Positions 16,380-24,460 of a DNA stretch of 60,523 bases are shown piece after piece. Positions within the stretch are counted from its first letter, which is position 1; every line of letters begins with the position of its first letter. A model generated the notes under the pieces. The model saw nothing but the letters and a program-made list of their open reading frames with translations, had not been told where the DNA came from and ran no database searches. Source of the DNA: JBBQXY01 sp051004815 (GTDB taxonomy: Bacteria > Chloroflexota > Ktedonobacteria > Ktedonobacterales > Ktedonobacteraceae); contig JBPCJY010000164.1 in assembly GCA_051004815.1 (NCBI GenBank), forward strand, positions 1-60,523, read 5' to 3'. The translations under genes were made by a program, and so were the position numbers.

Positions 16380-17401
16380 GCCACGAACATTCCGGTCATG
16401 CTCATAATCATACCCATGGCATGGCCAAACAAACATTGCGTGTTGCCTTCTTCTTGACGCTTATCATCCTCGCCGCCGAGCTGCTTGGTGGGATCATGGC
16501 CAACTCGTTGGCCTTGCTCTCGGACGCGGGCCATGTAGTGACCGACATTTTTGCCCTGGGCCTGGCCTGGTTCGCGACCGCGCAGGCTGAGCGACCAGCC
16601 AATGCTCGCAAGACATTTGGCTATCATCGCGTAGGCATTCTGGCTGCCCTGATCAATGCCATCACCTTGATACTCATCGCCTTCGCCATCACCTGGGAAG
16701 CTATTCAGCGTTTCCAGCATCCAGAGCCGGTGCAGCCGCTGATTATGTTCCTTGCCGCGGGTATTGGTATTGCCGTCAACCTCTTTATCGGTTTTGGCTT
16801 ACAGAAAGAGGGACATAACCTCAATGTTCGTGCTGCAACCCTGCACGTTTTTGGCGATGTTGCCGCCTCTGTTGGTGTTATCATCGCTGGCATCATCATT
16901 CTGCTGACCAACTGGACACTGGCCGACCCGATCCTTTCCATCGGTATTGCTGTACTGATCGCTATTGGCGCGTGGCGTATTCTACGTGAGACCACCGATA
17001 TCCTGCTGGAAGCTGTACCTAGAGATATCTCAATGGTCGATCTGGTCAAGGATATGAAAAGTGTCAAGGGTGTGCAGGATGTTCATGATCTCCATGTCTG
17101 GTGCATTGCCAGTGGCATGTATGCCCTCTCGTGTCATACGCTTATTGACGATCTTCCTTTTAGCGGTAGCTCGCCCATCTTACAATCCCTGACAACGATG
17201 TTGCACAATACGTATCATATTGGTCACACGACCATCCAATTTGAATGTGGTGAAGACCAGGGAACCTGCTGTGACGTAGAAGGTCTCTACTGCTGCATGG
17301 AGACCCTCAATCAGAAATGCAACGATCATGACCACATTGCAGACAATATGCAAGAGGTATCGCTCGCTAAACCGTTGCGTACCGAGCGCATAGGAAAGTA
17401 G
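16376..17401 (+). CDS. Cation diffusion facilitator (CzcD/ZitB-type zinc/cadmium exporter)
   Basis: 341 residues. A His-rich N-terminus (HEHSGHAHNHTHG) is followed by six membrane segments with the metal-site motifs SDAGHVVTD (helix 2) and HVFGDVAAS (helix 5), then a cytosolic CDF C-terminal domain. The last 60 residues add a Cys-rich tail (GTCCDVEGLYCCME) and CNDHDH, probably extra metal ligands. It exports divalent metals in exchange for protons. It starts within the stop of the repressor gene. Confidence 0.92.
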   Translation: MSHEHSGHAHNHTHGMAKQTLRVAFFLTLIILAAELLGGIMANSLALLSDAGHVVTDIFALGLAWFATAQAERPANARKTFGYHRVGILAALINAITLILIAFAITWEAIQRFQHPEPVQPLIMFLAAGIGIAVNLFIGFGLQKEGHNLNVRAATLHVFGDVAASVGVIIAGIIILLTNWTLADPILSIGIAVLIAIGAWRILRETTDILLEAVPRDISMVDLVKDMKSVKGVQDVHDLHVWCIASGMYALSCHTLIDDLPFSGSSPILQSLTTMLHNTYHIGHTTIQFECGEDQGTCCDVEGLYCCMETLNQKCNDHDHIADNMQEVSLAKPLRTERIGK

Positions 17402-17411
17402 GGGTGTTGCG

Positions 17412-18104
17412 ATGGCTCAACAAGTGAAGATGGTGAAGGATACCTCCTCTGGTGTTGTCGCTGAGCGTGCGCAACAATTACGTCTCGGGGTCGCTATCGA
17501 ATTACTGACCCTGTTTTGGATGGTAATCGAGGCCAGTATCGCCATTAGCGCAGGTTTTGCTAGCCACAGCGTCTCCTTGCAAGGCTTTGGCATTGACAGC
17601 ATCATTGAACTCGTTACCGGTGGCATCCTCTTGTGGCGTTTGCTCGTTGAGCAGCGTGGCGGAACACTCACGGCCATTGAACAGGCCGAACGCCGGGCGG
17701 CTTGGGTCACTGCCATCAGCCTCTTTGTCCTTGCCTTCTATATCGTGGCCGATAGTGCCTTTTCATTGCTAACGCAAAGCCGTGCGCAGCCATCCTGGTG
17801 GGGTATTGGCCTTGCTATTGCAGCGGCAATCGTCATGCCACTCCTCTGGCAGGGCAAGTTGCGCGTGGCGAAACATATTGGCAGCGCCGCTTTAAAGGCC
17901 GATGCTATGTGCAGCGTGACCTGTGCCTATATGTCCATCACGCTCCTGCTTGGCCTCCTGCTCAACACCTTCTTTGGTTGGTGGTGGGCCGATCCCCTTG
18001 CCGCCCTTGTTCTCGTCTACTTTATCGTCAGTGAGGGCCGTGAAGCCCTCCATGAAGCCCGTACCGGCGAAACATGCCATTGCGGCGATGAAGAGTGTTC
18101 TTAA
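17412..18104 (+). CDS. CDF-like cation transporter lacking the C-terminal domain
   Basis: 230 residues with about six membrane segments related to the CDF transmembrane domain (SLQGFGIDSIIE and ALKADAMCSVT at the metal-site positions, helices 2 and 5). The first site has lost the usual His. The cytosolic domain is absent; instead the protein ends with a short ligand-rich tail CHCGDEECS. It begins 10 bp after the CzcD-like gene, third in the operon, and may be a partner or a second exporter. Confidence 0.8.
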   Translation: MAQQVKMVKDTSSGVVAERAQQLRLGVAIELLTLFWMVIEASIAISAGFASHSVSLQGFGIDSIIELVTGGILLWRLLVEQRGGTLTAIEQAERRAAWVTAISLFVLAFYIVADSAFSLLTQSRAQPSWWGIGLAIAAAIVMPLLWQGKLRVAKHIGSAALKADAMCSVTCAYMSITLLLGLLLNTFFGWWWADPLAALVLVYFIVSEGREALHEARTGETCHCGDEECS

Positions 18105-18244
18105 CTTTCGTCCTTTGTATCGAAACGATCTTCCTGGGCTATTTGCTGTATGCGTTCCCAGGTTAGTTGTTGTTTCAAACTACCGGCAGCCCCACGAAGT
18201 GAGCTAATTTCTGGATAACGATGTGCTTGGATACGAACTACCTG
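18101..18244 (-). pseudogene. C-terminal relic of a short antitoxin-like protein
   Basis: An open stretch of 47 codons on the minus strand without a start codon reads ...RIQAHRYPEISSLRGAAGSL, then LTWERIQQIAQEDRFDTK and a stop. From memory, SLRGAAGSL followed by a W-x-x-I-A-x-E-D helix is a common tail of short VapB/AbrB-like proteins. It is preceded by an in-frame TAA. Nothing else is seen in the 195-bp gap. Confidence 0.35.
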
Positions 18245-18299
18245 TTAGTTTGGACACTATATGACGGAGTTTTTGGATGTTTGTTGGCGCATGTAAACG

Positions 18300-20162
18300 T
18301 CAAGAAGATAGTGAGCCATCCGCTCTTGCAAACGGATCGGCAAAGACTGTGTAGGCCAGCCATGTGGGATCACCTGTAGCTTTAATCGCAAGGCGAGCTT
18401 CCTGAACAGCTTTGCCTATTGAAAGACCTACGAGCAAGCGCTTATAGAGTTCCTTGGCAAAGTCACAAGCTGGTTGATCATACACCGACCAGTAGGGACC
18501 AATAAATGCACCTGCACCCGCGAACAGAAACTGCTTGGCCCAGCCCCCGATGTCCGTTAGCGACATCCCGCTACGCCCGATCTGGCAGGCATCCAGGAAG
18601 ACTAGCGGGCGGGAAGCACCAAGATTGGTCACCACGCCTACAAGCTGTTCAGGCTTAAAGGTTTCTCGGTTTTCTAGGTAGATAGCTGACCGATTTGGAT
18701 CAGAGGCGCGATAGCCACCGTGCCCCGTGAAATGCCAGCCGTCGTACTCGCCAGACGCTAATGCATTATACACATCCAGGAACTTAGCCGGGATGCGTTT
18801 CACTCGTCTGCCACTTTGGGCCAAGGACAACAGATACTCTAGTTCAGAGAATGCACAGGGCAAGCCCGAATCAGACGGCACCACAACAGCCATGTTCTGG
18901 AGCGTTAGTTTCGGCTTGAAGCTAAGGCCGGGCAACCAGCGTGTGATGGTAAACGCTTCACAGAAAAATGGACCTGCGACTAGCCGTCCATTCTCTTCCC
19001 CACACAGTTTGCACAGTTCCCAAGGGATCCATGGTTCTTCAGACTGTACCAACACCGATGTGATCTGATCTTTCAACACCCAGAGTTTGCTTCGCAGCTC
19101 GGGAGGAAACAACGTACTAAACAGGACGTCACCTTTGGCAACCAGCTTTTGAGCAGCAATGGCCCTGTCCATAGACGTTGCTATAGGATAGTCTTCGATA
19201 TCTTGGTAGAACTCCTGGAAATACGGCCCGGGGTCCGTTTGGAAGATGATTGGCCCGAATTTCGCAAGATTCAGACCATAACTTGGATTTGACGCCGAAA
19301 TCCTCAATGTAAAAGCCCGTCTATTATTGACCCACGTTTCCTCTATAAACAGTGTGAGATCAGGGAGTTGAACGCTTACTGGTGCCAATGGCTGCGCATT
19401 ACTGCTAGGCGAAACAGGATGCATGTATGTGGACTGCGGCACGACCATTGGTGCGAGTACCATCTTGCCAAGGGCAATGCCATCATGAAAAGCCAGCACG
19501 CGGATCTGTCCCGGCCCTAGTGCTGTACTACGCAACTTGAACTGGAGAGGTAGGGACTCTTTCGCATCAGCGATCGTCAGGCTACCTTCCCCTCTTCCCT
19601 CGAGTACAAAGCCCCCTCGGACCTGGACGATGATGTCCACTGTGGTTCCTGTGGGTAATGCCTGAACAGAAATGCCAGCACCTTCCTCAGAGGAGAGCGA
19701 CACCAGGAGCGAGGTAAGTTCGTTCAGTTCGACCTGCTCCGGGAACTCGGCAATTAATGATTGGCTCGTCAACCTTTCAAGCTCTGGTTTCCCAACTTCA
19801 CCTCTGTGTGTACGGATTACACCAGGTGATACACTTGCATCGAAGAAGCCAACAAGTCGTCCTTCATCATGCACAATACACCAATCAGGCGCATTTTCTG
19901 CGTTCGTATGAATTTCTACCAGGGGAGGTGCAATAGCATTGTACAAATCGAACGCCACCTGAATGGAAAGGGTAGGAGCTGCATGTTCCAGCCGATCAAG
20001 TGTTTCCTGTAAAGTATAGAGGTAATAGGATTCTTGCGGTTCGCTCTGATGCAGAATGACATGGGTAGGCTGCAGCATTTCGATAAGCTCACGTCCCTTG
20101 GTTAGAGGCCATTCAGCTTCAAGCAAGACAAATGTCGTCATCACAACTGCTTGCAGATCCAT
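18300..20162 (-). CDS. CHAT-domain protein with intact His/Cys dyad
   Basis: 620 residues. The C-terminal 250 residues form a CHAT (caspase-like) peptidase domain with the dyad His481 in WHFTGHGGY and Cys526 in FLDACQIGR. Upstream there is an N-terminal domain (1-105, unrecognised), a beta-rich segment (165-245) and a linker region. CHAT peptidases cut partner proteins in defence or cell-death pathways. The gene follows the TPR-CHAT gene on the same strand after 83 bp that contain a 25-bp perfect palindrome, so the two probably act together. The partner lacks the catalytic His, making this the likely active subunit (inference). Confidence 0.85.
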   Translation of the reverse strand: MDLQAVVMTTFVLLEAEWPLTKGRELIEMLQPTHVILHQSEPQESYYLYTLQETLDRLEHAAPTLSIQVAFDLYNAIAPPLVEIHTNAENAPDWCIVHDEGRLVGFFDASVSPGVIRTHRGEVGKPELERLTSQSLIAEFPEQVELNELTSLLVSLSSEEGAGISVQALPTGTTVDIIVQVRGGFVLEGRGEGSLTIADAKESLPLQFKLRSTALGPGQIRVLAFHDGIALGKMVLAPMVVPQSTYMHPVSPSSNAQPLAPVSVQLPDLTLFIEETWVNNRRAFTLRISASNPSYGLNLAKFGPIIFQTDPGPYFQEFYQDIEDYPIATSMDRAIAAQKLVAKGDVLFSTLFPPELRSKLWVLKDQITSVLVQSEEPWIPWELCKLCGEENGRLVAGPFFCEAFTITRWLPGLSFKPKLTLQNMAVVVPSDSGLPCAFSELEYLLSLAQSGRRVKRIPAKFLDVYNALASGEYDGWHFTGHGGYRASDPNRSAIYLENRETFKPEQLVGVVTNLGASRPLVFLDACQIGRSGMSLTDIGGWAKQFLFAGAGAFIGPYWSVYDQPACDFAKELYKRLLVGLSIGKAVQEARLAIKATGDPTWLAYTVFADPFARADGSLSS

Positions 20163-20206
20163 TGTTTCCTCCCTTTTTCGAATTCAGAAAAACTACTCCA
20201 TCTGGT

Positions 20207-20231
20207 TACAGGCCAGGCAGCCTGGCCTGTA
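20207..20231. promoter_or_regulatory. Perfect 25-bp palindrome between the two CHAT genes
   Basis: TACAGGCCAGGC-A-GCCTGGCCTGTA: 12-bp arms around a single base, so it fits a protein-binding site or cruciform better than a normal RNA hairpin. It lies 14 bp after the stop of the upstream gene and 45 bp before the start of the second. No T-run follows. Confidence 0.6.
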
Positions 20232-20245
20232 TATGCATCTCTTTC

Positions 20246-23200
20246 TCAGGTGCCGATACAGGTGAAAGCTGCCCAATAGTAGGGGTGGGCAAACGGACGC
20301 AAGGTCGGATCACGCTGAGCCTGGTAACGATAGTAGCGCATACATCTGAACAACTCTGCTTTCTCTTTCTGCCGAGACTGTCGATACCACTGCTCGGCGT
20401 ACTGCACTACTTCTCCAATGCTCAACTCACGCAGCCACTTCTGAGCCTCACGCAATGCTGTCGCGAAGTCCATGCCATTGTTTAGATGGTTGTGGTAAAA
20501 TTGCTCCATCAACAGGGTGGTGGAGAGATCTGGCACCGCCCACAAGCTGCTAACTACGCAGGGCACACCAGCCAGTAGGAAACCTGCTGGTACGCCCACA
20601 TACTCCTCTGCACTACCCTTGATGACATCGACCATGCCAGTTTCGCAGGCAGAGAGCGTCACCAGTCGGGCAGAGGTAAGATCAACCGCTCCATCCTGCA
20701 ACTCAGCCAAGGTAAGGCGACCATCAGCCAGATCAAGTCCAGAGACAGACGGGGTTTCCCAGTCGTAGCTACCACGACAAGCGAAATGCACATAGGTTCG
20801 CCCACTTACTCCAGCAAGTACACGCTCTTTTGTTCCGCTTGACCCTTCATCGACTCGGCACTCAGCAGCGAACCGGGCAATAGCAGCACCTTCAACCGAA
20901 GCGAGGATGAGATCAGTCGTAGGATTGATTACAGCGTAGAGGCTGCGCTCCCTCTCCTGCGTATTCTTGATCCGACTGTTAATTAGCACCTCAATCGAGG
21001 GAGTATAGATGACTTGATAATGGTCGCACACTAAATCTGAAGTGTGAACGGACATTGGCGCCGCGTGCAGTGGGAAAAGGAATAGTTCTCCTGATGGTAA
21101 GAAGATGAGTTGTTCAACATCATCAGGCAGCATAGCCAGGATGGGAGTTAGGAAATGCTGTCCTATCTCTCTCAGTGTGTGCATCATAACTGCTCGCCAA
21201 GTGTCAAAAGCAGATTCACTACGATCTTCCCGGTAGTGCTGGTAGCTTGCCAGCCAGCCGCCGATAGAATTGCCAAAGGCATCGTGGTCAATGAGCAAAC
21301 TATGCAGCGTCGTTTGGGTAAAGCCTGGTATATCCACCATCTGCACATGGTTTCGGCATATAATCAAGCCCATACTGCCCTGCTCAGTGCAACAAAAAGC
21401 CACTAACCCTGTATGCTCATTGGGAAAGAGTGCCAAGATCGTAGATAAGCTAATTTCCCTCAGAAAATCTGGAGCGTACTCACGAACGCGCTCAATGGAG
21501 TGGTCTAGAGCTTCATTAGCCTCCTGCGCTCTCTGCTCGCGAGCTTTATACGCCTGTACTATATCCTCTTTCTCATTAAATGCGATAACACTAGTAGACA
21601 GACTGGTACGTACCGCAGTACCTGCCTGCCCGAAGGCGGTCCAAGCAACATCAGAGACGTTCACAGGACGAGGAATCTGCAAGTGCAAAGCTTCAACCAG
21701 CAGACGTGTCTTGCCTCGTTCTAAAATAAGTAGGGCTTCCGCTGGATTTCCTAACTGAGCCGCTGCATAGGAAGCATTACGGTAAAGAACTGCATTTTCG
21801 ACTACCTCAGCCGTCTTGCTCTCGGTAGATATACCAGCACGGTAGAGCCGTTCTCCGGCTTCCATAGCACCATGGTAGGCACTGATAGCGCAAGCCCAGT
21901 TTTTTTGGTTGAAGTAAAGGTTGCCCAGATTGCGGTTAGCCAGCCGGTATTCGTGGGGGGTTACCTCCAGGGTATAGATGGATAAGGCTTTCTGGAAACA
22001 TGCAGCAGCATATACCAGATTTGCCTCATGATCTGTGGGCAAGATGAGGTAGACAGTACCCAGGTTGTTCTGTGTACCCGCATAAGCGTATGGTGCGATC
22101 TCCGGAGTCTCATAGAGCAGAGCTTCTTCGTAGCAAGCAATGGCGTACTTCAAGTTCTCAGTTTGGTCACCAGTAGACAGGTCGGAATAAGCATTGCCCA
22201 GATTGCTTTGTGTTCTCGCATATTCTAGCGGTGCGGTCTGAGGAGTGTAGATAGTGAGGGCTGCTTTGTAGCACTCAATGGCACTGATGAGATTCTCTAC
22301 CCGTTCACCTGTTGGCAGGTCAGAATAGGCAGTACCTAGATTTTGTTGGGCGAGTGCATAGTTCAATGGCGTGGTCTGGGGAGTGTAGATAGTGAGGGCT
22401 GCTTTGTAGCACTCAATGGCACTGGTGAGATTCTCTACCCGTTCACCTGTTGGCAGGTCAGAATAGGCGGTACCTAGATTATTCTGCACAGCGGCATATT
22501 CCTGTGGTGTAGTCTGAGAGGTATAAACGGCGAGGGCTGCTTTGTAGCATCTAATAGCACGACGTAAATTCTCTGTTCGATCACCTGTTGGTCGATTGGT
22601 ATAAGCGACCCCCAGGCTATTCTGTGTGCCAGCATAGTCGTGCGGCGTTGCTTGAGGAGTATAGGCAGTAAGGGCTGCTTCATAGCACTCAATGGCACCG
22701 CGCAGATTTTTATTCCTGTCTCCTGCTGGCAGATAGCTGTAGACATCACCCAAATTTTGCTGTATACCTGCGTATCTCAGTGGGGTGGCTTGAAAAGTAT
22801 AGACTTGCAATGCTCGTTTATAACATGCAATAGCCTTCTGCCGGTTCTTAGATATATCGCCTGTCAACAAGCCAGCATAAGCTAATCCTAAGCTGTTCTG
22901 TACCATGGCATACTCTAATGGTGTTGCCTGCAAAGTATAAATAGTGAGAGCTGCTTTGTAGCATTTAATCGCACGAGCCAGGTTGTCTGCCCGGTCCCCC
23001 GTCGGCAGATCATAATAAGCCAAACCCATACTGTTCTGTATGCTAGCATACTCCTGAGGCATGTTCTGAGGGGTACAGATGGTGAGGGCTGCTTTGTAGC
23101 ATTCAATCGCATGGTTTTGGTTCTCGCTGCGATTACCTAGCGGCAAGGTTGCATAGGTATTCCCAAGATTAAGCTGCACACGAGCATATTGATTCGGAGT

Positions 23201-24151
23201 CTTTTCAGGCGTACAGATAGTGAGGGCCACTTTGTAGCATTCAATCGCACGAGCCAGGTTGTCTGCCCGGTCCCCCGTCGGCAGATCAGCATAGGCATTG
23301 CCCAGGTTGTTTTGTACCATTGCATAACCTAGCGACAATGGACGCGAGGCGTAGATGGCGAGAGTCCTTTGATAACAGTCAATCGCGTTGGCTAAGTTAT
23401 TGGATCGATTTCCTGTTGGTAAATCGTGATAAACTAAGCCCAGTTGATTATAAACATCAGCATATTCGTATGGAGCAGTCTGAGACGTGTAAACAGCGAG
23501 AGCTGCTTTGTAGCACTCAATCGCATGCTGAAGATTTTTAGTCCAATCCCCCGTCTGCCGATCCGCATGCACCTTTCCCAGATAGTTCTGTGTCATGGCA
23601 TACTCAGACGGCATTGCATCCAAAGTGTAGATTTGTAATGCTTGTTCATAGTACATAATGGCATGGGAAAGGTTCTCATCCCGATCACCTGTCCGCGAAT
23701 TACTATAGGTGTTGCCCAGAAGGAACATCATGGCGGCCCGAAATGCTGCATATTCATCTGACAGTGAACGAGAGAGAACTCCCTCGATAGCATGAGCAAG
23801 TAGGGAAAGAGCAGATGGATCGCTTTGCCCATGCTTGCTCAGCTCCATAATTCTCGCCATATCTGGCTCAAATCCAGGAGGATGACGTGCAAAAATACTT
23901 GCAGTTCTTAGCAGACCCAGTTTCTCTTTGAACGTCTCATCAATACCTACTTCTCGACAACGACCTAGTAATGCCCGATGTTCCTCCACCTGATATTTCA
24001 TCTCTTCATCGCTTTGTGCTCGTGCCAGTTGCTGTAACAACAAGTCCGTCTCTGTGTGCAACAGTTCAGGATGCTGTTCTACCAAACGCTGAGATTCGGG
24101 CCAGGTCTCGGCCTCAATAAAGGCTATGATCGTATGAAGTAACTCCTCCAC
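20246..24151 (-). CDS. TPR-CHAT protein with degenerate catalytic site
   Basis: 1301 residues. A helical N-terminus (1-150) is followed by 13 units of 46 residues (about 150-746), each of the form DLPTGDRxxNLxxAIxCYxxAL then YTxxxxPxxYAxxQxNLGxAY. An ordinary TPR, a helical bridge and a C-terminal CHAT domain (about 1000-1301) follow. The nucleophile Cys1169 is present in TLSACETG, but the catalytic His is Arg1126 in HFACRGS. The GTG start has an AAGGAGA site 8 nt upstream. It is probably a sensor or scaffold for the adjacent intact CHAT protease. No Cas or gasdermin gene is nearby. Confidence 0.87.
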   Translation of the reverse strand: MEELLHTIIAFIEAETWPESQRLVEQHPELLHTETDLLLQQLARAQSDEEMKYQVEEHRALLGRCREVGIDETFKEKLGLLRTASIFARHPPGFEPDMARIMELSKHGQSDPSALSLLAHAIEGVLSRSLSDEYAAFRAAMMFLLGNTYSNSRTGDRDENLSHAIMYYEQALQIYTLDAMPSEYAMTQNYLGKVHADRQTGDWTKNLQHAIECYKAALAVYTSQTAPYEYADVYNQLGLVYHDLPTGNRSNNLANAIDCYQRTLAIYASRPLSLGYAMVQNNLGNAYADLPTGDRADNLARAIECYKVALTICTPEKTPNQYARVQLNLGNTYATLPLGNRSENQNHAIECYKAALTICTPQNMPQEYASIQNSMGLAYYDLPTGDRADNLARAIKCYKAALTIYTLQATPLEYAMVQNSLGLAYAGLLTGDISKNRQKAIACYKRALQVYTFQATPLRYAGIQQNLGDVYSYLPAGDRNKNLRGAIECYEAALTAYTPQATPHDYAGTQNSLGVAYTNRPTGDRTENLRRAIRCYKAALAVYTSQTTPQEYAAVQNNLGTAYSDLPTGERVENLTSAIECYKAALTIYTPQTTPLNYALAQQNLGTAYSDLPTGERVENLISAIECYKAALTIYTPQTAPLEYARTQSNLGNAYSDLSTGDQTENLKYAIACYEEALLYETPEIAPYAYAGTQNNLGTVYLILPTDHEANLVYAAACFQKALSIYTLEVTPHEYRLANRNLGNLYFNQKNWACAISAYHGAMEAGERLYRAGISTESKTAEVVENAVLYRNASYAAAQLGNPAEALLILERGKTRLLVEALHLQIPRPVNVSDVAWTAFGQAGTAVRTSLSTSVIAFNEKEDIVQAYKAREQRAQEANEALDHSIERVREYAPDFLREISLSTILALFPNEHTGLVAFCCTEQGSMGLIICRNHVQMVDIPGFTQTTLHSLLIDHDAFGNSIGGWLASYQHYREDRSESAFDTWRAVMMHTLREIGQHFLTPILAMLPDDVEQLIFLPSGELFLFPLHAAPMSVHTSDLVCDHYQVIYTPSIEVLINSRIKNTQERERSLYAVINPTTDLILASVEGAAIARFAAECRVDEGSSGTKERVLAGVSGRTYVHFACRGSYDWETPSVSGLDLADGRLTLAELQDGAVDLTSARLVTLSACETGMVDVIKGSAEEYVGVPAGFLLAGVPCVVSSLWAVPDLSTTLLMEQFYHNHLNNGMDFATALREAQKWLRELSIGEVVQYAEQWYRQSRQKEKAELFRCMRYYRYQAQRDPTLRPFAHPYYWAAFTCIGT

Positions 24152-24302
24152 AGGTATGTCTCCTTATTGCAGTGAGGCATTCTCAAGAGGCTATTATCTG
24201 AAACTACTGTATATATTATCAATAAATATAGCTCCAGTATAGCGCATTGAAATCAGGGCGACAAGAGTGGGGGGGAAAGGGGCATTTTCCGCTCTTCTGT
24301 GC

Positions 24303-24396
24303 TATAACGGAGTCCTTCCGTTCATTCAGACCAAAGAATATCGCCGCTTTGTCGAGTTTTGTGACGGCCGCTGCACGTATTGCTATGATGAAATGA
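24303..24396 (+). pseudogene. Possible relic of a transposon-type AAA ATPase gene
   Basis: The 309-bp gap 24152-24460 contains no intact gene. On the plus strand it reads FIQTKEYRRFVEFCDGRCTY, which from memory resembles the region just before the P-loop in TniB-like ATPases (TKEYRRFVEFCDACRRY); the P-loop itself is missing. Short and decayed, so low confidence. An AT-rich stretch at 24190-24240 may hold the promoter of the TPR-CHAT gene. Confidence 0.3.
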
Positions 24397-24460
24397 ATTC
24401 TTGCATGGTATTCTCTTTCCTGCCACCGGATGCGACGAGGAATACTGAAAACTCTCTTTT

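Noticed and set aside
21900..23720. Regular 138-bp DNA repeats that might suggest a CRISPR array
   Set aside because: The period equals 46 codons and the units translate into TPR-like repeats; there are no short identical repeats with unique spacers and no cas genes.
18300..24151. Craspase-type (Cas7-11 with TPR-CHAT) or gasdermin system
   Set aside because: No gRAMP/Cas7-11, CRISPR array or gasdermin-like gene is present; only the TPR-CHAT fold is shared.
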